A stretch of 52,655 bases of DNA, from positions 1 through 52,655 of the forward strand of contig CALKHR010000115.1 in NCBI GenBank assembly GCA_937988885.1. Reading direction: 5' to 3'. The DNA comes from an uncultured Roseiflexaceae bacterium. Its GTDB lineage: Bacteria; Chloroflexota; Chloroflexia; Chloroflexales; Roseiflexaceae. This document shows positions 42,242 to 50,213 of the stretch, in pieces (position 1 is the first letter of the stretch; every line of letters starts with the position of its first letter). The translations under genes and the position numbers were made by a program. A model generated the notes under the pieces. It was not told where the DNA came from and ran no database searches. It saw only the letters and a program-made list of their open reading frames with translations.

Positions 42242-43657
42242 CTATTTGGGTGGCCCATCGGGATAGGCGTTGTCGAGGATGCGTTGTTGTTCACTCGCGA
42301 TCAGATCCAGCGCCGCTTGTGGGTCGGCTTGCCCCGTGATCGCCAAATTCAACTGCTCGCCCTGGATCTGGAGCAACTGGTTGTACTCGGGCACATTCCA
42401 GAAATCCTTGACATTCAGATAAGCCTTGGCAAAGATCGGATTGTAAGGCGCGGCATTGTTGAACTCAGGGCTTTCGAGCACCGAGATGCGGGCCGAGAAA
42501 CCGCCTAACTTGGCCCATTCGATCTGCGTCGGCTTCGATTCCAGCCATTTCACGAAGGCTAGCGCTGCATCGGGGTTTTTGCTGTAACTGCTCACACTGA
42601 GGCCCATACCTCCCAGGCTGCTGATCTGCTTCACCTCGCCGGGCACCAGCGTGTAATCGAGATTGGCCGATTGATTGCAACCGCTCGGATCGGTGAAGGC
42701 GGGGCCGAAGCCAAACCAGATCGCGCCCATCGCCACCGAGCCGTCGCACAACGCGCTCACAGTTTCGTTAAACTGGAAATCGCCAGCGCCTTCGGGGCCT
42801 GTCTTGAACAACTCGGCGGCGAACTGAAGCGCTTGCAGATTGGTGGAGCTATTCAGGATTCCTTCGACTTGATAGGTGTTGGGGTCCCACAACTCGCCAC
42901 CAAACGACCACGCGATCTGATTCCAAGCCGTCTGTACTTGATCGTAGCAGGCTGGCGTACCGCACCAGAAGGTCGCGAAGCCGTTCGGCACTTGATCGAC
43001 CTCGTCCGGCGTCGCCTTGAAGAACTGCGCCACCGTCAGCAGATCGCTCCACGTAGTCGGCACCTCCAGTGCTTTGCCATGTTGCTGCTGGAAGGCTTCT
43101 TGGATAGCTGGGTCGGCAAACAGGTCTTTGCGATACACCAACATTTGCGTATCGCCCTCGATCGCCACCCCATAGTAGCGCTGGCTTGTGGGTGGATATT
43201 CGCCGTAGGCGCTGAGCGCTTCCGGCACGAAATCGCTGACCTCGATGTTTTCCTTCATCCAGTCGGTCAATTCGACCACATGGTTGCCAACCACTGCCTC
43301 GCCGATGAATTGGCTATCGAGAATAACCACATCGGCACCGCCCTTGGCTGCGAAATCGGTGAAGATCTGATCGTGCCACTGCCCAATCGGCACACAACGG
43401 ACCTCGACCGTCGCATCGGGATAAGTTTGTGCCAATGTAGAGAGAGCTTGGCACGGCTCCCAAGCGAACCAAATCACTTGGAGATTGGTTGTGTTGCTGG
43501 CGGGAGCGCTTGTCGCCTCAGCGACGGGTGCGGAAGTTGGAGCGGGGGCACTGGTTGCCTGGCCTGTTGGGCTGCTTGAGCCACCACAGGCAGTGAGCAG
43601 CGAGCCAAATAGCAGGACGGTGACAAAGGCTGCAGACCGTTGGAAGTATCGACGCAT
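42242..43657 (-). CDS. Sugar ABC transporter substrate-binding lipoprotein
   Basis: 471 residues. The signal peptide ends in lipobox LTAC (Cys24) and is followed by a Gly/Ser/Ala/Pro linker to about residue 55. Then comes an extracellular solute-binding domain of family 1: LQVIWFAWEPCQALSTLA at the start, DVVILDSQFIGEAV in the early lobe and LSVSSYSKNPDAALAFVKWL near the end. Two Cys pairs in the mature part (about FWCGTPACYD and ALCDGS) could form disulphides. AGGAGGG precedes the ATG. It is preceded in the operon by the dehydrogenase and isomerase genes and a hairpin, and directly followed by the MalF-type permease. Confidence 0.94.
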   Translation of the reverse strand: MRRYFQRSAAFVTVLLFGSLLTACGGSSSPTGQATSAPAPTSAPVAEATSAPASNTTNLQVIWFAWEPCQALSTLAQTYPDATVEVRCVPIGQWHDQIFTDFAAKGGADVVILDSQFIGEAVVGNHVVELTDWMKENIEVSDFVPEALSAYGEYPPTSQRYYGVAIEGDTQMLVYRKDLFADPAIQEAFQQQHGKALEVPTTWSDLLTVAQFFKATPDEVDQVPNGFATFWCGTPACYDQVQTAWNQIAWSFGGELWDPNTYQVEGILNSSTNLQALQFAAELFKTGPEGAGDFQFNETVSALCDGSVAMGAIWFGFGPAFTDPSGCNQSANLDYTLVPGEVKQISSLGGMGLSVSSYSKNPDAALAFVKWLESKPTQIEWAKLGGFSARISVLESPEFNNAAPYNPIFAKAYLNVKDFWNVPEYNQLLQIQGEQLNLAITGQADPQAALDLIASEQQRILDNAYPDGPPK

Positions 43658-43761
43658 AACAAACCCTCCTATCGCACTGCAATCGAGATGATCGCGCTGA
43701 AAGCCGGGTAGTTGCTGAACTTCGCTTTAGAGGTGCTGCATTGGTTGGCTAAATTGTGGAA

Positions 43762-43797
43762 CGTCTCGCCCGACCACTAAGCAGGTCGGGCGAGACG
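43762..43797 (-). terminator. 14-bp hairpin between dehydrogenase and binding-protein genes
   Basis: Perfect stem CGTCTCGCCCGACC (43762-43775) with GGTCGGGCGAGACG (43784-43797), 8-nt loop, directly after the dehydrogenase stop. The following T-run on the minus strand is weak (TTCCACAATTT), so partial termination or an mRNA stabiliser are both possible. Confidence 0.6.
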
Positions 43798-43810
43798 CGA
43801 CTGGGTGATA

Positions 43811-44974
43811 CTAGTATTCCGGCTCGACCCAACTGCGGCTGCCCGCCGAGCGCTCGACTGCATCGAGCACCGCCTGGCAGCGCAGGCCATCCTCAAAGGT
43901 CGCGTTGGGCGAGACACCCTTGGCGATGCCGTTGAGCAGGTCGTACACGCCGTGCGTGAACGTGTGCTCCCAGCCGATGATATGCCCGGCGGGCCACCAC
44001 GCGCCCACATAGGGGTGCGCGCCGCCGTCGGTCACCAAAACGTTGCGGAAGCCCTTCACATCGGGATCATCGTCGCTGAACAGCACGTTCAACTCGTTGA
44101 GCCGTTCGAGGTTGAACTGAATGCTGCCCTTGCTGCCGTTGATCTCGAACGAGTTATAGTTCGCGCGGCCATTCGCGAAGCGCGTCACCTCGAACGAGCC
44201 GACCGCGCCATTATCGAAGCGCGCCAGGAACATCGCCGCGTCATCAACTGTTACTTCGCCCATCTCGGTGCCAGCGGTCGCATCCAAACTGCTACCAGCG
44301 GCAGCCAACACAGGGCGCTGCTTGATGAACGTCTCGGTCAAGCCGGTGAGCGACGTGATCTCGCCGACTAGCATGCGGGCCAAATCGATGATGTGCGCGC
44401 CAAGATCGCCCAGCGTGCCCGAGCCTGCCGCATCCTTGCTCAAGCGCCACACCAGCGGGAAGTTCGGGTCCATAATCCAATCTTGCAAGTAGACCGCGCG
44501 CCAGTGGTAGATTTTGCCGATGCGGCCCTCGTCGATCAGCTTTTTGGCCAACTGCACCGCCGGGACACGTCGGTAATTGAAGTTCACCATGCCGACCACG
44601 CCAGCCTTCTTCACTGCGTCCACCATCTGGCGGGCTTCGGCCAGCGTATTGGCCAGCGGCTTCTCGCAAAAGACGTGCTTGCCGTTCTCGGCGGCGGCGA
44701 TTGCGATCGGCGCATGCGAATCGCCCGGTGTCGAGACATCGACTAAGCCAATATCGTCGCGGGTGACAAGACGCTTCCAATCAGTCTCGATGTGCTTCCA
44801 ACCGAACTGATTCGCGAACTCCTGAACTGCAGCGGCATCGCGACCACATACGACGGTCTGCTCGGGTTTGAGTGCAACATCGGGGAAGAACGTCGCAACT
44901 TGGCGATATGCGTTGGAGTGCGCACGGCCCATAAACTTGTAGCCAACCATCCCAACGCCGATAGAGTTTGCCAT
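43811..44974 (-). CDS. Gfo/Idh/MocA family oxidoreductase
   Basis: About 387 residues. The N-terminal Rossmann domain starts GVGMVGYKFMGRAHSNAYR, with a modified GxGxxG. The EKP motif (FCEKPLANTLAEA) gives the substrate Lys. The C-terminal alpha/beta domain has the conserved GDLGAHIIDLAR with the catalytic His and Asp pair. Members oxidise sugars or inositols with NAD(P). The EKP lysine and GxHxxD-type pair make it likely active. AGGAGG stands 6 nt before the ATG at 44974; an ATG two codons upstream lies too close to that ribosome site. With the adjacent isomerase it looks like a catabolic pair for a cyclitol or keto-sugar, imported by the transporter encoded downstream. Confidence 0.94.
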   Translation of the reverse strand: MANSIGVGMVGYKFMGRAHSNAYRQVATFFPDVALKPEQTVVCGRDAAAVQEFANQFGWKHIETDWKRLVTRDDIGLVDVSTPGDSHAPIAIAAAENGKHVFCEKPLANTLAEARQMVDAVKKAGVVGMVNFNYRRVPAVQLAKKLIDEGRIGKIYHWRAVYLQDWIMDPNFPLVWRLSKDAAGSGTLGDLGAHIIDLARMLVGEITSLTGLTETFIKQRPVLAAAGSSLDATAGTEMGEVTVDDAAMFLARFDNGAVGSFEVTRFANGRANYNSFEINGSKGSIQFNLERLNELNVLFSDDDPDVKGFRNVLVTDGGAHPYVGAWWPAGHIIGWEHTFTHGVYDLLNGIAKGVSPNATFEDGLRCQAVLDAVERSAGSRSWVEPEY

Positions 44975-45085
44975 TTCCATCCTCCTAAGTCAGCACAAAA
45001 CAAGAAGTGAGTCAGGGCGGCGCTGCGTGGCGCGTATCATCGCCCCGACGTAACCAACCAGAGAGAAGCGCGCAGCCTAGCCGCG

Positions 45086-45985
45086 CTACAAGTAGGTGCG
45101 TAACGTTTTGATCGATTCCTCGACCAGCCAACTGTAAAATGCTTCCGACAGAACGCCGGAGCCGTGATCCTCGATAAACTTTAGTTGTTCATCCGTGAGC
45201 GTGGCATCAGCGGCGGCCAGCGCATTCGTGTAGGGATTGGCGGGTGTCCGGTCGATCGGCGGCACGAACTCCACCGTAAGCGACCCCGTGTACCCGATCG
45301 CCCGACACGTCCCGATCACCCGCTTCCAGTCGATCGCGCCCATACCACAGGCCATTCGATTATTGTCGGCCACGTGCAAGTCGTACAGTTTTGCGCCGGT
45401 GTTCTCGATCGCCTTGAACATATTGGCTTCTTCCATATTCATATGGTACACATCGAGGCAAATGCCCACATCCGGGCCGATCGCCTCGGCCAATAGCAAG
45501 GCCTGATCGTGGCGATTGAGAAAGTTCGTCTCGAAGCGGTTCAGCGGTTCAAGCGCAATGCGCACACCCACGCGCTTCGCAAACGCATACACCTCACGCA
45601 AGCCCTCGATAGCCCACTGCCACTCCTGCTCGGGCGAAGCCATAGCGCGCACTTTGCCCACTTCGGAGGGCACAATGCTCATCGTGCTGCCATCGAGATC
45701 GGCCACCATCTGAATACACTGCTGCAAACAGCCCACCGTGCGTTCGCGCACTATCGGGTCGCTGTGGAGCAGGTCGCGCCCGGCAAACATCAGGCTGATC
45801 GATCCGAAACAACTGATGTGGTGCTCCTCCAACATCTGCTTGACAGCTTTGACCCCGGGTGCGCCCGGCGCGAGTGCCACACTATCATAACTGATCTCGA
45901 TGCTATCGTACCCATACATTGCCAAACGGCGGATGGTTGTTTCGAGCGGTTCGGCTCGCATCCAATTGTGCATTGAGATTTGCAT
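45086..45985 (-). CDS. Sugar phosphate isomerase/epimerase (TIM barrel)
   Basis: About 299 residues of the xylose isomerase-like TIM-barrel family: IRRLAMYGYDSIEISYDS early, VRIALEPLNRFETNFLN with Glu, VGICLDVYHMNMEEA with Asp and His, YDLHVADNNRMACGMGAIDW with the His, and SLTVEFVPP with the last Glu. These are the usual metal ligands. IolE/IolI-like or D-tagatose/psicose-3-epimerase-like activity is possible; the DNNRMACGxGxID(W/F) motif is typical of the epimerase side. The ATG at 45985 has AAAAGG 7 nt upstream and is preferred to an ATG at 45991. First gene of the second sugar operon, preceded by a dyad at 46036-46064. Confidence 0.92.
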   Translation of the reverse strand: MQISMHNWMRAEPLETTIRRLAMYGYDSIEISYDSVALAPGAPGVKAVKQMLEEHHISCFGSISLMFAGRDLLHSDPIVRERTVGCLQQCIQMVADLDGSTMSIVPSEVGKVRAMASPEQEWQWAIEGLREVYAFAKRVGVRIALEPLNRFETNFLNRHDQALLLAEAIGPDVGICLDVYHMNMEEANMFKAIENTGAKLYDLHVADNNRMACGMGAIDWKRVIGTCRAIGYTGSLTVEFVPPIDRTPANPYTNALAAADATLTDEQLKFIEDHGSGVLSEAFYSWLVEESIKTLRTYL

Positions 45986-46035
45986 CGGCATGCCTTTTTG
46001 AGGGTGAACGGACGCACCTTTGGGGCGCCGTTTGA

Positions 46036-46064
46036 TTGCGAATACCTACCGGAATCATTCGCAA
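46036..46064. promoter_or_regulatory. Dyad-symmetric candidate operator of the second sugar operon
   Basis: TTGCGAAT (46036-46043) and its exact complement ATTCGCAA (46057-46064), 13-bp spacer, about 50 bp upstream of the operon's first start codon. No regulator gene is adjacent. Confidence 0.45.
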
Positions 46065-46551
46065 CTCTGTGGAAACGCTCGCATGCTTGGCGGCTGGTGT
46101 TGCGCATCGATACTCCACCCCACCTTGCCTCACCGCCCGATCGGCGCTCTATGAGCTCAGCCAAATGTCTATGTGTGGGAAGAAACTGCTGTGTGGGCAC
46201 ATCGAACACCTATCTGTCAGACCGACGTTGTCTTGAACAGGAACGCTACCCTTGGCGGGAAAGCCATTTGATCGATAGTGCACGTTGCGCATTCTAATGG
46301 GATAAAACAACGTATCCGCAGTATACGCCATGATCGTAGAAAACGTCAAGAACGAGCGATTCGCTCATCTTCCTGGTGTTTCATGCAGTTTCGACCCAAG
46401 ATTGTTCAGGCTGCTAGCAATTTCTCGCGTTGCTGTAAGAAGTAATCTATTCTCGTGCACAAGCGCTACCTCATGTGTTCCCTCGTATCGAACGATGCGC
46501 ACCTCCTTCCTGGAAAGGAATTGATTGACATAATGTTGTTATTTGTTGAGA

Positions 46552-46587
46552 CAATAGAAAAGCGCAGGATACAGCGTATCTGCGCTT
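46552..46587 (-). terminator. Rho-independent terminator of the monooxygenase gene
   Basis: A 12-bp stem with one bulged G: AAGCGCA/TGCGCTT and GATAC/GTATC around loop AGC, followed on the minus strand by TTTTCTATT. It lies about 60 nt after the stop codon at 46646. Confidence 0.8.
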
Positions 46588-46645
46588 GCGTGGCGAGAGC
46601 GACGGGTTTGAGCGGCGCATCGCGCAGAGGCAATGCGCCCGATTG

Positions 46646-46936
46646 CTAAACGGGCAGGAGCTCGTAGATCTCGGGGGAACGGCTTTCGATTAATTTGAAC
46701 AACCCGTTGCTCGCATACTTCACAAAGTGCGGCGCGGCACGGTGCGCATCAAGCGCGGCTTGATCATCGTACTGCTCATACAGGAAAAAGCGGCGGGGCT
46801 CGGTGGTCGAACGGTGGACCAAGTACATCCGGCATCCAGGCTCGGCGCGTGTGGCTGGGGCGAGCAGATTGAACAACTCGACCGCTTCGTCTTCGTGGCC
46901 TTCTCGGATCACGTACGTGACGGCGACGCAGATCAA
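46646..46936 (-). CDS. ABM-domain monooxygenase-like protein
   Basis: About 96 residues. The dimeric alpha/beta barrel (ABM) pattern is clear: VAVTYVIREGHEDEAVELF, EPGCRMYLVHRS, RRFFLYEQYDDQAALDAHRAAPHF. The conserved His and Tyr positions are those of small cofactor-free monooxygenases such as YgiN, but many members are of unknown function. AGAGGG lies 5 nt before a TTG at 46936, while the upstream ATG at 46954 has no ribosome site, so the TTG start is preferred (not certain). Monocistronic, with promoter at 46995-47023. Confidence 0.85.
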   Translation of the reverse strand: MICVAVTYVIREGHEDEAVELFNLLAPATRAEPGCRMYLVHRSTTEPRRFFLYEQYDDQAALDAHRAAPHFVKYASNGLFKLIESRSPEIYELLPV

Positions 46937-46994
46937 GGCTACCCTCTCAATCATTCATCGGCGAATTATGCAGATAACGGTAACTGCGTCGGTT

Positions 46995-47023
46995 ATTGTA
47001 CGGCAATGCGCGCAACGTGTGAA
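46995..47023 (-). promoter_or_regulatory. Promoter of the ABM gene
   Basis: On the minus strand, TTCACA (47023-47018), 17-nt spacer, TACAAT (47000-46995). About 50 nt before the TTG start. Confidence 0.6.
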
Positions 47024-47227
47024 CAGAGGGTGCAATCTCGCAAACAGGTTATTAGCGACAAAATGGGTGATTTGCTGCTCCTGATGGGGCTTCTACTGCT
47101 GTTGCGCCACAGATAGGCTGATCGTTGAAAGAAGTATAGGTAGTTACATTGCCTATGTCAAGGAACATGCCTTGCTACTTCGGAGTAGTGGTTTTTGGCT
47201 TGCCCAACGTTCAAAAGCCGCGTTTTG

Positions 47228-47256
47228 TTGCAGTCAAATCTGGTCAATGCTATAAT
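47228..47256 (+). promoter_or_regulatory. Promoter of the B12-domain/MeaB pair
   Basis: TATAAT (47251-47256) preceded by TGc (extended -10), with TTGCAG 17 nt upstream. About 30 nt before the start codon at 47292. With the ABM promoter it fills the 355-bp gap 46937-47291; the rest shows nothing. Confidence 0.6.
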
Positions 47257-47291
47257 ATTTAAAGAGCGGTAAGAATCAAAGGAGTTCCGCC

Positions 47292-47699
47292 ATGGAGCGA
47301 AAACGACGGGTCCTGGTTGCGAAACCTGGCCTAGATGGGCATGATCGCGGTGCAAAAGTCATTGCACGGGCGCTGCGTGATGCTGGCATGGAAGTCATTT
47401 ACACTGGCCTACAACAAACCCCCCAAATGATTGTGGATGCCGCGCTCCAAGAAGATGTCGATGTGATTGGGCTCTCGATCCTCTCCGGCGCACATATGAC
47501 CTTGGTGCCAAAAGTCATGCAACTGCTCCGCGAGAACGGCATGGACGATGTGCTCGTTGTTGTGGGTGGCATTATCTCCGATGCCGATGCGAAGGTGTTG
47601 CGTGAGGAGCATGGTGTGGCCGCCGTCTATGGCCCTGGCTCATCGACGAACGACATTGTGGCCTTTATCGAGGCGAATGCTGGCATTCGAGAGTATTAG
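47292..47699 (+). CDS. Stand-alone B12-binding domain, methylmalonyl-CoA-mutase type
   Basis: 135 residues, the C-terminal cobalamin-binding domain of acyl-CoA mutases as a separate protein. The DxHxxG motif is DGHDRG (Asp15, His17, Gly20); His17 would be the lower ligand of cobalt. The SILSGAH and VVGGIISDAD segments complete the nucleotide-loop pocket. Split mutases of this type occur in archaea and several bacteria. The protein pairs with a catalytic subunit, not encoded in this window, to interconvert methylmalonyl-CoA and succinyl-CoA or similar acyl-CoAs. AAAGGAG precedes the ATG. The MeaB gene begins 12 bp after the stop. Confidence 0.94.
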   Translation: MERKRRVLVAKPGLDGHDRGAKVIARALRDAGMEVIYTGLQQTPQMIVDAALQEDVDVIGLSILSGAHMTLVPKVMQLLRENGMDDVLVVVGGIISDADAKVLREEHGVAAVYGPGSSTNDIVAFIEANAGIREY

Positions 47700-47711
47700 T
47701 GAGCGCTTGAG

Positions 47712-48665
47712 TTGGCACATCCCCAGGATCTAGCAGAGGCTATTCGCAGCGGGAATCGTCGCGCCCTCGCTCGCGGCCTATCGATAGTGGAAACTGGTGG
47801 CCCTCCTGCCCACCAGTTGATTCAAGCGCTCTACACCCACGCAGGTCGCGCGCATGTGGTGGGTATAACTGGCCCGCCCGGTGCCGGCAAATCGACCCTC
47901 GTGAGCGCGCTGGTTTCTCATTGGCGTCGCGCGAACCTTCTGGTTGCTGTCCTAGCTATCGATCCAAGTTCCCCCATCACTGGCGGCGCGCTGCTCGGCG
48001 ATCGCATTCGTATGCAGGCCCACAGCGGCGACGCAGGCACCTTCATTCGCAGTATGGCGAATCGCGGGCGTTTGGGCGGCCTCGCACGGGCCACCGACGA
48101 CGCGATCATCGTGCTGGATGCGGCTGGCTTCGACAAAATCATTGTCGAGACGGTTGGCGCGGGCCAGAGCGAAGTTGAGATCGCCAACACCGCCCAAACG
48201 ACGGTGGTGATCGAGGTGCCCGGTATGGGCGACGATATTCAGGCCATCAAGGCGGGCGTGCTTGAGATCGCCGATGTGTTTGTTGTCAACAAGGCGGATC
48301 GTGAAGGGGCCGATGCCACCCTTCGCCAATTGCGGGTGATGCTGCATATGGGCGCGGCAAAAACGGGTTGGTCGCCCCCGATCCTGCCGACGGTCGCCTC
48401 TCGCGAGGAGGGCATTGCCGAACTCGCACAAGCGATCGATCGGCATTTCGCTTATTTGCAGAGCGAAGATCAGCTGATCGTGCAACAGCAGAGCCGTGCA
48501 AGTCGTCTATTTCAACGGATCATTCAAGAGGCGGCGCTTGAACGAGCTCGTCGCCGCGCTTCGGAGGCCGGCTGGGACGCCCTCATCGACCAGTTGGCGC
48601 GCCGCGAGATCGACCCGTATACCGCTGCGAATCAGCTGTTGGGCGATCAACAATTGGATGATTAG
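47712..48665 (+). CDS. meaB: MeaB/ArgK-type G-protein chaperone of acyl-CoA mutase
   Basis: 317 residues. GTPase motifs are all present: G1 GPPGAGKST, the base-II region DPSSPITGGALLGDR, switch region DAAGFDKIIVETVGAGQSE, and NKADREGAD for guanine binding. MeaB protects B12-dependent mutase and gates cofactor loading using GTP. The only usable start is a TTG at 47712; a stop lies just before it in frame. It is 12 bp after the B12-domain gene, so they are co-translated or coupled. The last 35 codons plus 48 bp of 3' flank are part of an exact tandem duplication, and the duplicate lies outside the gene. Confidence 0.95.
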   Translation: MAHPQDLAEAIRSGNRRALARGLSIVETGGPPAHQLIQALYTHAGRAHVVGITGPPGAGKSTLVSALVSHWRRANLLVAVLAIDPSSPITGGALLGDRIRMQAHSGDAGTFIRSMANRGRLGGLARATDDAIIVLDAAGFDKIIVETVGAGQSEVEIANTAQTTVVIEVPGMGDDIQAIKAGVLEIADVFVVNKADREGADATLRQLRVMLHMGAAKTGWSPPILPTVASREEGIAELAQAIDRHFAYLQSEDQLIVQQQSRASRLFQRIIQEAALERARRRASEAGWDALIDQLARREIDPYTAANQLLGDQQLDD

Positions 48666-48713
48666 TTGTCAGGCAATGCAATAACAATGCTAAGATCATT
48701 CTAATACTATTCA
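48561..48713 (+). repeat. 153-bp tandem duplication, unit 1
   Basis: First copy of an exact direct repeat, spanning the end of meaB (48561-48665) and 48 bp after the stop. Identical, by eye over its full length, to 48714-48866. Confidence 0.95.
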
Positions 48714-48866
48714 TCGGAGGCCGGCTGGGACGCCCTCATCGACCAGTTGGCGCGCCGCGAGATCGACCCGTATACCGCTGCGAATCAGCTGTTGGGCGAT
48801 CAACAATTGGATGATTAGTTGTCAGGCAATGCAATAACAATGCTAAGATCATTCTAATACTATTCA
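48714..48866 (+). repeat. 153-bp tandem duplication, unit 2
   Basis: Second copy, directly abutting the first. It holds the last 35 codons of meaB again without a start, so it is a remnant, not a gene. Identity suggests a very recent event or an assembly artefact. Confidence 0.95.
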
Positions 48867-48934
48867 AAAGAGCGATATGCTACACTATGCTGCTTTTTGA
48901 ATAACGAACGAATGATCTGGGCATATGCAAACGA

Positions 48935-49573
48935 ATGCAGACAGATATTTACTTTGTACGTCATGGGCAAACGGCTGCAAACCGTGGTTGGCGCATCAAT
49001 GGAGAAACTGAAGAAGCGCTGACCGAGGTGGGGCGCTGGCAGGCTCAGTGTGTTGCGCAACGGCTTGTTGACCAGGGAATCCAAGCTCTTTACACTAGTC
49101 CACTTTTGCGCGCTTGGGAGACCGCAACGATTATCGGCGATTGGCTCAACCTTCAACCCGAAAAGGTACCCGAGATCCGCGAGTTGAATACCGGCGAAGC
49201 TTCGGGTTTGCACAGTTTGCAGTTCCTATTGCGTTATCCGCGCTTGCTGTGGGCCTGGGCGCACGATGATGTGGCGCTCTGCTTCCCAGGCGGCGATGTG
49301 CTGGGGGAGTTTTATCAGCGCGTGAAAAACGCGCTCGATATGTTGATTTCGCGGCATCCTAATCAAACGATTGCTGTTGTGGCCCACGGCGGTAGCATCT
49401 CCGCTGCTCTTTCCATTCTCCTATTTGGCCAGGGCTCCAATCGCTTCGCTTGGAAACTACGCAATACCGGACTTTCACTCATCCGCATTCAACCTGGCCA
49501 ACAACCCCAACTGTTGCTGTTCAACGATACATCACATCTCATGGTTCAAAAAATAGGACCTTTAGGCACCTAG
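48935..49573 (+). CDS. Histidine phosphatase (phosphoglycerate mutase family)
   Basis: 212 residues. The RHG motif is at 9-11 (YFVRHGQTAANR, nucleophile His10), the second arginine in ALYTSPLLRAWETA, and the proton donor region reads LNTGEASGLHS. The second His is in VVAHGGSIS. Members dephosphorylate small molecules or proteins, for example alpha-ribazole-5-phosphate (CobC) or phosphoglycerate. Substrate unknown, though the adjacent B12-linked genes make a cobamide-related role thinkable. The ATG lacks a clear ribosome site. Confidence 0.9.
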   Translation: MQTDIYFVRHGQTAANRGWRINGETEEALTEVGRWQAQCVAQRLVDQGIQALYTSPLLRAWETATIIGDWLNLQPEKVPEIRELNTGEASGLHSLQFLLRYPRLLWAWAHDDVALCFPGGDVLGEFYQRVKNALDMLISRHPNQTIAVVAHGGSISAALSILLFGQGSNRFAWKLRNTGLSLIRIQPGQQPQLLLFNDTSHLMVQKIGPLGT

Positions 49574-49645
49574 TTTGGTTCATTTCTGTATGGTATACGT
49601 GGTATGCTACATGTGTCCGCCACTCACTACCTTGGAGGCATTTTT

Positions 49646-50161
49646 GTGGAGCAAGACATCGCAGACCTGCTGACTCACCCCAAAGTTCAGGAAACTCGAT
49701 ATCACTTACATCACAGCATTTCGAAGCACGATCATCTGTTGCGTTCGGTGAAGTTTTCATACCGCATTGCTCGGTTGCTACGCGCCAACACACGCGTTTG
49801 CGTGCGTGCGGCGATGGTTCACGACATTGACTCGCGGCTCGGAACGTTGACGACACACGGTGCTGTGGCTGCCCGTTGGGCTGCTGAACAGGGTGAGCCA
49901 GAGGAAGTCTGTAAGGCGATCGTGAGCCACATGTACCCGTTCGGCCCTGCGCCCACAACGCGGGAAGGTTGGGTACTGGTCCTGGCCGATAAGGCCGCCT
50001 CGGTGGGTGATTTGAGCCAATTCCTGCTTGGTTTGTTCGACGGTTCTAGTCTCCAGAAGCGCCGCCAACTCCGCGAGAGCGATCCGTTCTACCGTGACCG
50101 CCCGCGCCGCCTGCCATTGCGGCATCGGCTGCGCCGTATTCGGATCGGCTCATCTTCGTAA
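49646..50161 (+). CDS. HD-domain phosphohydrolase
   Basis: About 171 residues. HD signature: His30 in SKHDHLLR, the HD pair at 59-60 in AAMVHDID, and the distal Asp in LADKAAS. The arrangement is that of metal-dependent phosphohydrolases of the HDIG group. The substrate may be a nucleotide. The longest frame starts with ATG at 49604, but GGAGG stands 8 nt before the GTG at 49646, so that start is chosen. It is 72 bp after the histidine phosphatase, on the same strand, and is closed by a strong terminator. Confidence 0.88.
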   Translation: MEQDIADLLTHPKVQETRYHLHHSISKHDHLLRSVKFSYRIARLLRANTRVCVRAAMVHDIDSRLGTLTTHGAVAARWAAEQGEPEEVCKAIVSHMYPFGPAPTTREGWVLVLADKAASVGDLSQFLLGLFDGSSLQKRRQLRESDPFYRDRPRRLPLRHRLRRIRIGSSS

Positions 50162-50170
50162 CGATGACAT

Positions 50171-50206
50171 CAAAACGCCCACACCGCAGATGGTGTGGGC
50201 GTTTTG
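50171..50206. terminator. Bidirectional terminator between convergent genes
   Basis: Perfect 15-bp stem CAAAACGCCCACACC (50171-50185) with its exact complement (50192-50206), 6-nt loop. T-tracts of four on both strands. It separates the HD gene from the convergent AI-2E transporter gene. Confidence 0.93.
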
Positions 50207-50213
50207 CTCTGCG

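Larger units (their letters stand above)
45992..46645. other. Intergenic stretch, 654 bp
   Basis: Between the sugar operon (minus) and the monooxygenase gene (minus). It holds the dyad at 46036-46064, a shorter imperfect palindrome near 46310-46327 (CGTATCCGCAGTATACG) and the terminator of the monooxygenase at 46552-46587. Open frames here have no ribosome site or family likeness. The middle part (46340-46540) shows nothing I can name. Confidence 0.6.
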
